A model generated the notes under the pieces. That model did not search any database, was not told where the DNA came from, and worked only from the letters and a program-made list of their open reading frames with translations. A stretch of DNA of 64,000 bases from Winogradskyella aurantia. Its GTDB lineage: Bacteria > Bacteroidota > Bacteroidia > Flavobacteriales > Flavobacteriaceae. Location of the stretch: the NCBI RefSeq assembly GCF_002266855.1, contig NZ_NGJN01000002.1, positions 434,001 to 498,000 on the forward strand, read 5' to 3'. Made by a program: the position numbers and the translations under genes. Of this stretch, positions 52,977 through 62,248 are shown piece after piece. Within the stretch, counting starts at the first letter, position 1. The number at the start of each line of letters is the position of its first letter.

Positions 52977-55396
52977 TTTTTAGCGGGTTTAAAATGACTT
53001 ACAGATAGGCAATTGGGTTTATCCTTAGTATATTCTAGGTCGAGATTAAAGTACTCACCTTTAGCCCAAAATTCGGTAAAATTAGTATACCACATACTAC
53101 CAGGATTTCCACTTTGCCCCCCGGGAAGCATTCCCCAAGCTTTTGCTCCATTGGGGTCAAGCTCAACAACAATACGGAAAGCCGGACCAAAATCTCTTCC
53201 AATGGCATTCACAATACCTGCATCTCCACCTACGAAAACATTTGCCTGGCTAAGCGCTGGTATTTGTGTTAAATGAGTAAATTGGGTGCCTTTTACATTT
53301 GCCCAATTCAATTCCAAATCTTGGTTCTCAGATTGCCATTGGTTTATTTCTTGAGTCATTTGCTTGAAAGCTGCCCGAATGAGAAGTGGAGCATTTTCGG
53401 TTATGGCAGTACTGTCTATATCCCACCATTTTAAATCTGGGTATTCCTTTAACAGTTTATGGGTTCGGTAAAGACTAGGCTTAGTCATTATGGTGGAGTC
53501 TCTGTTTAACTCATCCCATGCTAAATCCTGAATGGCGTCTCGCCACACGTGATAATAAGCAGGAGCTTTAAGCTCGGGGTTTGACATATAATTCCATATA
53601 CTTAAATCATCGTATGCTGATTGCTCTTCACTGTTTAGATCATTGTAATTCAATGCTTTTAAAAAATATTCTAAATTCTCAGAAGCTTCTGTATTATAAT
53701 TATCGAGTTGAAGTTGCATCATATCCTTTACTGTAATTGAAGAATCCGCACCTAAAATTTGGTTAATCCGCCTGTTTCGTTTACTCTCAAATCCAAAGGC
53801 TCTTACGATATAGGGATAAGTGGAATCTGCAGGGTATTGGTTGGCACTGCTCACAAAACCACGTTTGGGATTAATTTGCTGAATGGTATGTTCCAGCGGA
53901 ATGTATTTTTTCCACACATTTGCACTTTTTGTGCCGTCTCTTAAGAACAATCCCTCATTTTCTTGGCGCGCTAAGTAGGTTCCCGCCACGCGCATACCAA
54001 TGTTTCCCTGAGCATCGGCGTAGGCCCAGTTAAGGTGTGGGTTATTGAATTTATCATTGGCTGATACAAAATCTCGCCAATTTTTGGCCTGGGCCATCTC
54101 AAGAATAGCAACTGCAACCCTACTAGTATCTTGCCCTATCCACCTGTAGGCCCAGTGTTCATTATTGTGTGCACTTATTTTACTATGGTTTGCAATTACA
54201 CCAAAAGGAGAGTAGTAGATGGTGTCAAAAATGGATTTTCTTCCCTTAATTTTAATCTCTTCTATTTTTTCGGTCACAGCTATAGCCTTGCCATCAACCA
54301 AGATTTTGGTTTTGGTATTATCCGTGAACTTAACCTTGTACCAGTCCACTAGATCACGCATTGAATTCGTTCCACCATAAGCAATACTATCATTAAAACC
54401 ACCAATTGGTCCTGGTACGCCAGGTATGAAGGAACCAATAAAATTCAATTTCGGAGATTTTAAATGCGTAATAAAATATAAAGGAGGAAGACTTAGACTT
54501 AAATGTGGATCACTCGCTAGAATTGCATGTCTTGTAGCTGACCTCCCTGGAGCCACCGCCCAGTTGTTCGATCCATTTTTGGGGTGTTCTTTATAAACCT
54601 CTTCAAGATCAGATGGTGCACTCATGATATCCGAGTCGACACTTTGAGGTACTACAGGTTTGAAATCCCAGCTTCCTGGAGCGTTAACGATTGGATCTTC
54701 ACCAGTATCATAACCCCCAAATAGCAATTTCCAATCATTATAGCTGAAAACGTTTACAAAATTGCTATATTCAATATCATAATTGCGAGAATTCAGCCGA
54801 TTTGCCATAAAATTGGCAATACGCAACGTACGAAATACCGACCAAGGCTCTGGTTGCATGCCCAGAAGACGATACTCCAAGGGCCAGTCTTTTTCTTTCA
54901 GGGTATTCAAATAGCTATTTACTCCTTTGGCGTATTGTTCGTAGGAGATTTTGGCCTGTGGTACTTGCATGGTAGCAGCCATTATTTTTTTCGTACCTAA
55001 TTCCATACCCTTACGTCTCATTTGTAGGTCATATTCAAGAGCAGCTTCACCGACTAACTCAGATAACCTCCCCTCTGCAGCACGAGTTTGAAAGTCCATT
55101 TGCCAAAGTCTTAAACTGGCCGTTATGTAGCCCTGTACAAAATAGAGGTCTTCATCGTTTTGGGCATAGATATGCGGTATCAGGTGTTCATCCCACACCA
55201 CGGTAACTTCATCTTTTAAATGTTCATTTATGACCTCATCAGGCAATTGAGGAAGGTCACCTTCCAATAGCCTCCAGAAACCATGCGATGGACTGATAAT
55301 TTTCCCAATAGCTGGCAGTTTTCCTATGGGTTTATTCAAGATGTAGCAAAAGCCTATCGTGAATAAGGACCAAATGATAAGGTATATATAGCGCAT
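52973..55396 (-). CDS. Penicillin acylase family (Ntn hydrolase) protein
   Basis: 807 residues, one N-terminal membrane helix or signal anchor. The alpha-chain part has GYITASLRLWQMDFQTRAAEGRLSEL. The autocatalytic cleavage site and Ser nucleophile lie in NGSNNWAVAPG, followed by ILASDPHL and GGTNSMRDLVDW. Family members cleave amides such as beta-lactam side chains or acyl-homoserine lactones in the periplasm; the substrate here is unknown. The C-terminal NAIGRDFGPAFRIVVEL...PGGQSGNPGS is typical. Confidence 0.92.
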   Translation of the reverse strand: MRYIYLIIWSLFTIGFCYILNKPIGKLPAIGKIISPSHGFWRLLEGDLPQLPDEVINEHLKDEVTVVWDEHLIPHIYAQNDEDLYFVQGYITASLRLWQMDFQTRAAEGRLSELVGEAALEYDLQMRRKGMELGTKKIMAATMQVPQAKISYEQYAKGVNSYLNTLKEKDWPLEYRLLGMQPEPWSVFRTLRIANFMANRLNSRNYDIEYSNFVNVFSYNDWKLLFGGYDTGEDPIVNAPGSWDFKPVVPQSVDSDIMSAPSDLEEVYKEHPKNGSNNWAVAPGRSATRHAILASDPHLSLSLPPLYFITHLKSPKLNFIGSFIPGVPGPIGGFNDSIAYGGTNSMRDLVDWYKVKFTDNTKTKILVDGKAIAVTEKIEEIKIKGRKSIFDTIYYSPFGVIANHSKISAHNNEHWAYRWIGQDTSRVAVAILEMAQAKNWRDFVSANDKFNNPHLNWAYADAQGNIGMRVAGTYLARQENEGLFLRDGTKSANVWKKYIPLEHTIQQINPKRGFVSSANQYPADSTYPYIVRAFGFESKRNRRINQILGADSSITVKDMMQLQLDNYNTEASENLEYFLKALNYNDLNSEEQSAYDDLSIWNYMSNPELKAPAYYHVWRDAIQDLAWDELNRDSTIMTKPSLYRTHKLLKEYPDLKWWDIDSTAITENAPLLIRAAFKQMTQEINQWQSENQDLELNWANVKGTQFTHLTQIPALSQANVFVGGDAGIVNAIGRDFGPAFRIVVELDPNGAKAWGMLPGGQSGNPGSMWYTNFTEFWAKGEYFNLDLEYTKDKPNCLSVSHFKPAKK

Positions 55397-55506
55397 TATT
55401 CAATGAATATTGGTTTACTAATAATTTCTAGCAAACAACACCTTTTCAATCTTAATACTTGACCATTCAATGAGTACATAAGATTAATAATTTAAAGACA
55501 AAGGTT

Positions 55507-55790
55507 TTGTGTATGGTTTCGCTTAACTGATTATTTTCATTCCTTCGTTTTTTGTTGACCGTATTTTTTTAAAATACCTAACAAAAATCTACTGATTTAA
55601 ATGGTTGTCTTGGACAGTTCAACGCCTTCGGCGTCACATATCTTCTTTGTTTAAATCTCTAATTTAGCAAATAAATCACAGATAAAAAATTCAAGCACGA
55701 TACGAATGCAGTAATTTTAGTAAGCCTGTCCCGAGCTTATTGTAGGGTAGATGAGGCTAAATGATTACATATAACCATTGTTGGCATTTT
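55507..55790. repeat. Intergenic repeat R1, copy 1
   Basis: About 280 bases between the alpha/beta hydrolase and penicillin acylase genes. Shared with the copies at 59175 and 61222: TGTATGGTTT...CTGATTATTTTC, GTTTTTTGTTGACCGTATTTTTT, ACAAAAATCT, TTCAACG with a hairpin, and GCAGTAATTTT...GTAGGGTAG. The hairpin here is ACGCC-TTC-GGCGT at 55622-55634. Confidence 0.75.
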
Positions 55791-55814
55791 GTTTATTTTA
55801 TTTTAATACACTTA

Positions 55815-56828
55815 CTAATCGTCAACATTAAGTGACATTAAATACGTCATCATAATTTCATCACCTTTTTTAAATTTCTCCATAAAATTCGCACCCTCAA
55901 TATCATCAATATTTTGTAAGGTTAAATTTGTTCCAAACGCGCGTTTTAAAGCATCTATCACATTTTGCGTTGGATCGTTTGTTATATAATAGTCTATAAT
56001 CCTCTTTTGTAGGTCTTTGTCCCCATAAAGGTTATTGAAATATTTCTTAGCCTTATCATTAGGAATAAACGAATTGTCAGGTTGTAAGTAATTCAATAAC
56101 TGCAAATTCATCTTTATGATATTCATTTGTTCAGAGTAGGGCCAGTAAAGTGGAATATCAATTTTTTTTGTTTTATCTGTGTAAAACTCTGGTTCGTAAT
56201 CGTAGCTAGGCATGACAATATCGGGAGCGCGATCACCTAAATCTAGTGCAGCATATGAGCAATAGTACATGAAATCTCTTATCTCTTCATTGGCTATAGG
56301 CATAGCCTTGTACATACTATTGTCACTCACAACCATGGCATCAACTCTATTTGGATAATTTTCAGCAATATGAAACATCACTTGTGGAGAATTGGTTCTA
56401 CCAATAAAAACAGCACTTTCAATATTCAATTTATCCATAAATGCCAATATATCCTGGGCAATATTCTCTACTTTGTAAATATCATCACCATCCATATCAG
56501 AGTTACCATAGCCTCTGTAAATAGGAGCATAGACACGATAATATTTTGATGCCTCAGTAAGAATCTCCCGCCATGCCAAAAAATTCTGGTGGTACATTGG
56601 GTTATTTTCCATACCAGAGGCATTATGAATCCCTTGTATATGGATTAGCGCATTTCCTTTTCCTCCAAAATCCATGTATTCCATGTTCATTCTTGAGGTT
56701 TGGACCATTTTAGCTTGATAGGCAGCCTCAACTTTATTCTTTACTGAATCGGTTTGTTTAAGATTTTGTCCATACATTATTATGAGACATAAGTACAAAA
56801 CTGTAGTTGCTAATAATTTCATATTCAA
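55815..56828 (-). CDS. Exported alpha/beta-hydrolase-fold protein with altered nucleophile elbow
   Basis: 337 residues with a signal peptide (cleavage near YG). The fold is visible from ALIHIQGIHNASG (oxyanion strand), YYRVYAPIYRGYGNSDMDG and the helix after the elbow. At the nucleophile elbow, where GxSxG is expected, it has VFIGRTNSPQ with Thr in the Ser position (ACC codon checked). No clear C-terminal catalytic His is seen. The protein is therefore probably inactive as a classical hydrolase or uses different chemistry. Confidence 0.78.
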   Translation of the reverse strand: MNMKLLATTVLYLCLIIMYGQNLKQTDSVKNKVEAAYQAKMVQTSRMNMEYMDFGGKGNALIHIQGIHNASGMENNPMYHQNFLAWREILTEASKYYRVYAPIYRGYGNSDMDGDDIYKVENIAQDILAFMDKLNIESAVFIGRTNSPQVMFHIAENYPNRVDAMVVSDNSMYKAMPIANEEIRDFMYYCSYAALDLGDRAPDIVMPSYDYEPEFYTDKTKKIDIPLYWPYSEQMNIIKMNLQLLNYLQPDNSFIPNDKAKKYFNNLYGDKDLQKRIIDYYITNDPTQNVIDALKRAFGTNLTLQNIDDIEGANFMEKFKKGDEIMMTYLMSLNVDD

Positions 56829-56892
56829 TAATTTAATTAAATAATTGCAATGATTAGTTTAAATCTTTATATTGTGCTATATAGTGTTTGTA

Positions 56893-58188
56893 TTAGTATA
56901 TTTTTGGTTCTTGCATCGTTACGCAATGAATTCCACCACCACCATAAACGCTATTTAATGGCAAGACATCAATCATTACGATTTTTCTATTAGGAAAAAC
57001 CTTCTGAAAGATTGTTTTTGCCTCCTCATCTTTATCCATCGAGCCGTATTCACCATAGGTTGCAGTGAGTACCAATCCATTAGTGACTAAAAAATTAAGA
57101 TATCCCGCAGCAGCAATCCCTTGTATGGTATCTCCAACGGATAAGGCATGACCTTCCGGCAAATCCCCAATATCAAATTTGTTATTCATTTTATTAGATC
57201 TGTCCGATTGTTCAATAATTGAAATCGGAGTCTCTACAGGTCTTGGTATGGGCATTTTTATAATATTGAATGATTTACCATTTATATCTGTTGCATTTTT
57301 AAGGATTTCATAATTTATGGACATTCGGTCATAATTTAATTGGTTCAAGGGATGTTCATCAATTTCATCCTCATCAACCCAGGCCAATAGAATGGTATTT
57401 TCATCAGTAAACCGCACAAACTCGTCTGTATGTCCACCCGTACCACCGACCATATATTTATTATCTATTAGCATTTCAAAATGCTCATCTTCAATAACTC
57501 CCTGAGGTAGCCAAATCACTTTCTTAATTCCAAATCGGCTGAACTCCTTTTCTAGTTCTTCTTTTGTCTTATCGGGATTTCTTTGAAGGGTTACCGCTTC
57601 AGATTGAATCAACACCCCATTTCCATTATACTCAAAAGAGCCACCCTCAAGAAAAACGTCTATCTTATTGTGTTTTGCTTGTGTTGTTATCCCCATAAGA
57701 CTATCAATTCTTGCTCTGTCCGATTTCTCAACCGCCGTTTTGATAGAATCATACTTATCTCCAAACCATTCTGGCCAGCGCGCATAACTCCAATCTACTC
57801 GGCCATATTGGTTCCACCCAAAATCAACCATTGCCAGATGATTGGTACCGTCAAGTGCAAATACCGCCCCGTAATCCCGAATCCATGAATTAGCCTCTGG
57901 GTAAATATGCGCTTCAAAGGATAAGGTATCTACATTTAAACTATCTAAAATTTGAAACGAGGCTTTCCTGGTAGAATCACTTGGAAAAGCGACCTTTACC
58001 TTTACATTGCCGTGTAATTGATTAATTATATTAGCAATAACGCGGTTGTTGTCTTGCCTGTAGTCATCCCAACTCAACCAAATGGCTTCGTGTTCTTCCC
58101 ACTCAGCTGGAATTCTGAATTTCTGTACAGATTTATTCTTACACCCTATAAGGGATACTATAATCAAAACCAAAAAGAGAATTCTCAT
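56893..58188 (-). CDS. Agmatine/peptidylarginine deiminase-family lipoprotein
   Basis: 431 residues with a lipoprotein signal ending LIGC. It belongs to the pentein fold of PF04371, which includes cytosolic agmatine deiminase and secreted Porphyromonas peptidylarginine deiminase. Visible motifs are SWIRDYGAVFALDG (substrate guanidine-binding Asp), FLEGGSFEYNGNG, GGTGGHTDEFVRF (catalytic His) and YGGGGIHCVTMQEP with the nucleophilic Cys. Export makes action on free or protein-bound arginine outside the cytosol possible; agmatine specificity cannot be claimed. All catalytic positions look intact. Confidence 0.85.
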   Translation of the reverse strand: MRILFLVLIIVSLIGCKNKSVQKFRIPAEWEEHEAIWLSWDDYRQDNNRVIANIINQLHGNVKVKVAFPSDSTRKASFQILDSLNVDTLSFEAHIYPEANSWIRDYGAVFALDGTNHLAMVDFGWNQYGRVDWSYARWPEWFGDKYDSIKTAVEKSDRARIDSLMGITTQAKHNKIDVFLEGGSFEYNGNGVLIQSEAVTLQRNPDKTKEELEKEFSRFGIKKVIWLPQGVIEDEHFEMLIDNKYMVGGTGGHTDEFVRFTDENTILLAWVDEDEIDEHPLNQLNYDRMSINYEILKNATDINGKSFNIIKMPIPRPVETPISIIEQSDRSNKMNNKFDIGDLPEGHALSVGDTIQGIAAAGYLNFLVTNGLVLTATYGEYGSMDKDEEAKTIFQKVFPNRKIVMIDVLPLNSVYGGGGIHCVTMQEPKIY

Positions 58189-58334
58189 AGTCGATGTCTT
58201 TGTTACGTGTTCTCACTATGTAGGTCTGTGGTTTAGTTGTCAATACAACACGTACGGGCTAAACTAAAAAGAGAAAAGGGGACTGGAGGTAGGACTTTAC
58301 CTTAGACTTTAAAAATATTGGCTTTTAATTTTGT

Positions 58335-59144
58335 TCAAAATTTTTCATATTGGGATTGTAAGAGTATAATTATGAGGATATTTCCATCAAAAATAATTTT
58401 CAAATCATCTCCAATTTTAAATTCCTTTCGTTCCTGGTAGATGGCTTTTGCTAGTTCAAATTCTAGGGATACATGTCCCATCCCTCGGCCTAGGATGGCT
58501 TCTGGGGTGCTTTCTACAAACTTCGTATTAATAAGGGTTCCATTGGTGTCAGTCGCTATAAATGAATCTGGATATTCTTCAATTCTTATTCTGAAAAAGC
58601 TATAATCATCTTTTATGGACGTTTTTGTTTTGGGGGTCAACGTGCGCGTTTCTTTAAGCCGTACGACTTCTACAGAGTCATTAGGATTTGACATTCCTAT
58701 TTGACCATATGAAACAAAGAAATTTCCTCCATAGGGGTGACCAGAAGCGAATTCGGTACCAACAGTCAGTAATTCACCGTATGCTGTGCCTTTATGGCCG
58801 TAGTAACGTTGAGCCTTAGGAATGGCTTCTTTTTCTTTACTTCCCAAAGCAATTTGGCTACCTGTGTAAAGGCTCGTTGAGGAGTTCCAAAATTCCACGT
58901 AGGGAATTGATTTGGATGGAATAAGAAATGCCTTAGAATTATCTGGCATAATTGCCAAAGAACGTGGAATATTAGACTTTAATGTTTTCATTAAAGAGTC
59001 AAAATGAACTCCGGGAATAGTCACTACAATGTGGTCACAATATCCATCGATCCTTTCTTCAGAAGAATTAGATTGTGAATGGCCTAAATAAGTTGTCATA
59101 AGTAGACCAATCCAAATGACTGCACTATAAAATTTTTGTGTCAT
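58335..59144 (-). CDS. Exported protein of unknown function
   Basis: 269 residues with a signal peptide (cleavage near GHSQ). The N-terminal DHIVVTIPGVHFDSLMKTLKSN and the AYGELLTVGTEFASG stretch vaguely resemble VOC/glyoxalase-like folds and the DUF5829 family; I cannot confirm this. The C-terminus has an ILGRGMGHVSLEFELAKAIYQERKEF segment. It lies between the deiminase gene and a DUF6090 gene, with repeat R1 upstream. Confidence 0.7.
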   Translation of the reverse strand: MTQKFYSAVIWIGLLMTTYLGHSQSNSSEERIDGYCDHIVVTIPGVHFDSLMKTLKSNIPRSLAIMPDNSKAFLIPSKSIPYVEFWNSSTSLYTGSQIALGSKEKEAIPKAQRYYGHKGTAYGELLTVGTEFASGHPYGGNFFVSYGQIGMSNPNDSVEVVRLKETRTLTPKTKTSIKDDYSFFRIRIEEYPDSFIATDTNGTLINTKFVESTPEAILGRGMGHVSLEFELAKAIYQERKEFKIGDDLKIIFDGNILIIILLQSQYEKF

Positions 59145-59174
59145 AATTTATCGTTGTTTTGATCAATTTCTACT

Positions 59175-59445
59175 AATGGTTTTGGCTTTGATTTAGCGTT
59201 TCTGATTTTGTTTATTAGATTGTTTTTGTTAATGCCATTTTTTAAAAACCTGAGTCATAAACTCCTAATTTTAATGGTTGTCTTTGTAAGTTCAACGCAT
59301 AATGCGACTCTTGGTGTTGGATTTAAAGACTAAATTTAACAAATACAAACTAAATAGGCACTAACAAAGCGGACTTTGCGCAGTAAACATCCGCGAATAT
59401 TTTCGTAAGTAGATAAGAAGGGCTCCATAAATTATATGCGGCTTG
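59175..59445. repeat. Intergenic repeat R1, copy 2
   Basis: Located between a DUF6090 stop (59455) and the exported protein start (59144). Shared with other R1 copies: GTTTTTGTTAATGCCATTTTTT, CTCCTAATTTTAATGGTTGTCTT, TTCAACGC. The hairpin is CGCAT-A-ATGCG at 59296-59306, different in sequence from copy 1 but at the same place. Confidence 0.7.
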
Positions 59446-59454
59446 GTACTTTTG

Positions 59455-60189
59455 TTATTTATTTTGAGGCTTCAGCCTTGTATCAATTAATTGAAGTAGT
59501 TTTTCTTCTTCTTCTATTGTAACATTTAAAACTAATAAGTAATACTTATAGATATAGGTGTAGTATTGCGCCACTCGATTTTTATAAATTGGATCATTCA
59601 ATACATAATCATAAAAATCATCATCATATTTACCTTTATACCAATTCTTAAACCAAGGCTTTGATTCTCTAAATAATTGCGTATATTCTTGTAGTAGGGC
59701 TGTCGTAGATGTCACAGCATTATCCAAGCTTGGTACAACTTGTGAATAAAATGTTTGTATTTTAAAATTGAGGGAATCCTTTTCGCTTTCATCTTTGTTA
59801 TTATATACTTGAATTCTGTTAATCCCATTTGTTTGTAGGAATACCGGCGAAAAACTTGATAAAATCATAGGACATTTTTTACATTCCAAATATTCCTCTT
59901 TAGTAATTGTATCTTTCATACTTAATAGAAAACTACTTTCATTTTGCTTGTAACGACGAATAATCAAGCCCATATTCATTGTATCTATCATCATATCGTT
60001 TTTAACGGTCTTTAGGATACTTTGATACTCGTTGTTTTGTTTTCTTTGCTCGTTCAAATTATTAATCCATAGAGCAATTAAAATTCCAATAACTACAAGG
60101 ATAATTTCTCCAATTACATATTTTAAATACTTACCGGTTTTATTTTTTTCCATAAGATTGTAGCGTATTTTTCGAAAGAATTTTATCAT
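59455..60189 (-). CDS. DUF6090 membrane-anchored protein
   Basis: 244 residues. The conserved N-terminus reads FFRKIRYNLMEKNKTGKYLK, then YVIGEIILVVIGILIALWIN with one membrane helix and NLNEQRKQ. The remaining domain differs from its paralogs and contains a KKCP pair of Cys-adjacent lysines (ECKKCPMIL). Function unknown. Repeat R2 lies directly upstream, R1 directly downstream. Confidence 0.88.
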   Translation of the reverse strand: MIKFFRKIRYNLMEKNKTGKYLKYVIGEIILVVIGILIALWINNLNEQRKQNNEYQSILKTVKNDMMIDTMNMGLIIRRYKQNESSFLLSMKDTITKEEYLECKKCPMILSSFSPVFLQTNGINRIQVYNNKDESEKDSLNFKIQTFYSQVVPSLDNAVTSTTALLQEYTQLFRESKPWFKNWYKGKYDDDFYDYVLNDPIYKNRVAQYYTYIYKYYLLVLNVTIEEEEKLLQLIDTRLKPQNK

Positions 60190-60209
60190 ATGTTTAGTTT
60201 TAATAGCTA

Positions 60210-60274
60210 ACGCGTAAAGCTGACCCTGTCATTAAAACAGTTCACTGGAATGTTTCTAGACGTTCTGTCCTGTA
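60210..60274. repeat. Intergenic repeat R2, copy 2
   Basis: Shares an extended match with 47892-47958. The core AAAACAGTTCACTGGAATGTTT can form a stem (AAACA.TTC with GAATGTTT). It starts 21 bases upstream of a DUF6090 start. Confidence 0.7.
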
Positions 60275-60395
60275 TCCTCATCAAAGTCTTCAAGACCTCG
60301 GGTTTTTCTGTAGAATACGAGCACTGAGTACGCAATAACTCAAGCAATTTAAGCTGTAATGAACCGACGCCGTTGCTGATAATTGTATTTAATAT

Positions 60396-61190
60396 TTATT
60401 TACTTAATTTCAATATTCTGAATGCACCTTGAATTACCAAAGCAAAAACAATTGTTCCGATAATCAAATCAGGTTTGCTTGAACTCAACCAATTTACCAA
60501 AAGTCCAGCGACTATAACACCTAAATTGATAATCACATCATTTGAGGTAAAAATCATACTTGCTTTCATATGAGCCTCTTCTTTGCTCTTTGATTTTTGT
60601 AAAATGTAAAGACAAATTCCGTTTGCGATAAGCGCAAGAATCGAAACGACAATCATCGTTGAAAAATCGGGCAGTTTTTCATCTCCAAAAAATCGTCTTA
60701 AAACCTCTACAAATCCAATAATAGCTAGTGTTATTTGAAAATATCCAGCAAGTTTTGCAATCTGCTTTTTCTTTGTTATCGTACCGCCAACAGCAAGCAA
60801 GCTAATCCCGTAAACAAACGAGTCGGCAAGCATATCCAAACTGTCAGCAACTAATCCCATAGATTTTGAAATTATTCCAGTTGCCATTTCTATTAGAAAA
60901 AAGGCGAAATTTATGCCGAGAACAGTCCAAAGTAGTTTTTTCTGGTTTGCTGTTTCTTTAAATTCTGCTTGGTCGGTTTGTTCAGTCGAGATTTTCTTTG
61001 CGCCTAAATTCAGTTCAAGAACGGACTTTTCTATCTGGTCAATTTCTCCGCTGTGAAAAACGGTCAATGTTCGGTTGGGTATGTCAAAGTCTAAATTGGC
61101 AATACTTGAAATTCTATCCAATTTTATTCGGATTAGGTTTTCCTCCGACGGACAATCCATTTTAGAAATTTCAAATAGTGTTTTGTTCAT
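60396..61190 (-). CDS. HMA-CDF cation transporter
   Basis: 264 residues. The N-terminal 65 residues form a heavy-metal-associated-like domain (ISKMDCPSEENLI), and the C-terminal part has five to six membrane helices of the cation diffusion facilitator type (GLVADSLDMLADSFVYGISL, SNDVIINLGVIVAG). Such proteins export Zn2+, Cd2+ or similar ions. In Bacteroidota this type is often found on mobile DNA. It is flanked by repeats R1 and R2, unlike its neighbours in function, so it was probably acquired. Confidence 0.87.
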   Translation of the reverse strand: MNKTLFEISKMDCPSEENLIRIKLDRISSIANLDFDIPNRTLTVFHSGEIDQIEKSVLELNLGAKKISTEQTDQAEFKETANQKKLLWTVLGINFAFFLIEMATGIISKSMGLVADSLDMLADSFVYGISLLAVGGTITKKKQIAKLAGYFQITLAIIGFVEVLRRFFGDEKLPDFSTMIVVSILALIANGICLYILQKSKSKEEAHMKASMIFTSNDVIINLGVIVAGLLVNWLSSSKPDLIIGTIVFALVIQGAFRILKLSK

Positions 61191-61221
61191 TCAATTTCGT
61201 GTGTTTTGGCATTAACCATGT

Positions 61222-61490
61222 GTTGTTTGATGTATGGTTTAGCTAAGCTGATTATTTTCCTTAGTTCGTTTTTGTTACCGTCATTTTTTCAAAATAACGA
61301 ACAAAAATCTCCTAGTTTTAATAGTCGGCTCAATCAGTTCAACGTTTAATGCGTCTTGTGTCGTTGCGTGTTTCAGCAAACAATTTAGAAAATAAAAGCC
61401 AGATATAGACGAACGTAGCGAATTTGCGCCAGCAACTTTCTTAAGACTGTTCTGTGATTTTAACGAAGGGTAGGCTAGAACTTGCCATAA
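61222..61490. repeat. Intergenic repeat R1, copy 3
   Basis: Located between a DUF6090 stop (61515) and the cation transporter start (61190). Shared with other copies: TGTATGGTTTAGCTAAGCTG, ATTATTTTC, GTTTTTGTTACCGTCATTTTTT, ACAAAAATCTCCTAGTTTTA, AGTTCAACG and AAGGGTAGG. The hairpin is ACG-TTTAATG-CGT at 61342-61354. Confidence 0.75.
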
Positions 61491-61514
61491 ATTAGATACA
61501 ATGCTGAACTCTAG

Positions 61515-62237
61515 TTATTCTTTATTATTTATTTCAGCCTCTATTTCTTTCAACAATCGGTCTATTTCAACAGCCGTATTTTTAGAAATAGCCTCATAAT
61601 CTCCAGAAGCATATGCCAATTGGGATATTAGATTAGTAAACTCTGAAGTGTTTAATAATTTGTCATAATCATTGGGCACGAGTCCTTTTGATAAAGTTGT
61701 TCTAAAATATTTAATTGTTAAGGGAACACTAGTCGTTGTAAATATATTAGACATTTTAATCTCCTGATCTTTAATTAGTCCAAATTTTTCATCATATAAG
61801 CGAATTATGCTTAATCTTAGTTTATCATTGGTAATGTTATCAAACCCTTGACTTTTGAGATTTTCGTATGCGGAATATGCTAGAAGAAAAGAAAAATTAT
61901 CTAAGGGTATTGAAAAATACCTCTGTAAAGAGTCATTATAGGCAAGTCTATTAGTGAGATGATTTTCAACTAGCTTGCCGTTACGCTTTGTCTTATTAAA
62001 AAATTCTGCTTTATCATATAATCTGTATTTATTTGAAATCAATTCACTTTTTAATTCCTTTAAAATTTTTAATTCTTTTGATTTATTTTTTTGATTTTCA
62101 TTCCAATTATTAATCGATAACGCAATTAAAATTCCAATAACCACAAGTACAATTTCACCAATAGCATATTTCAAATATTTGCCGGTTTTGTTTTTTTCCA
62201 TAAGTTCAAGTCGAATGTGTCTAAAAAATTTTATCAT
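61515..62237 (-). CDS. DUF6090 membrane-anchored protein
   Basis: 240 residues. The N-terminus reads FFRHIRLELMEKNKTGKYLK, then YAIGEIVLVVIGILIALSIN and NWNENQKNKSKE. A charged helical domain follows and ends with RLLKEIEAEINNKE. Function unknown. It is preceded by repeat R3, the best match to the leader of the DUF6090 pseudogene, and followed by R1. Confidence 0.88.
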   Translation of the reverse strand: MIKFFRHIRLELMEKNKTGKYLKYAIGEIVLVVIGILIALSINNWNENQKNKSKELKILKELKSELISNKYRLYDKAEFFNKTKRNGKLVENHLTNRLAYNDSLQRYFSIPLDNFSFLLAYSAYENLKSQGFDNITNDKLRLSIIRLYDEKFGLIKDQEIKMSNIFTTTSVPLTIKYFRTTLSKGLVPNDYDKLLNTSEFTNLISQLAYASGDYEAISKNTAVEIDRLLKEIEAEINNKE

Positions 62238-62248
62238 AGTTTCAATTG

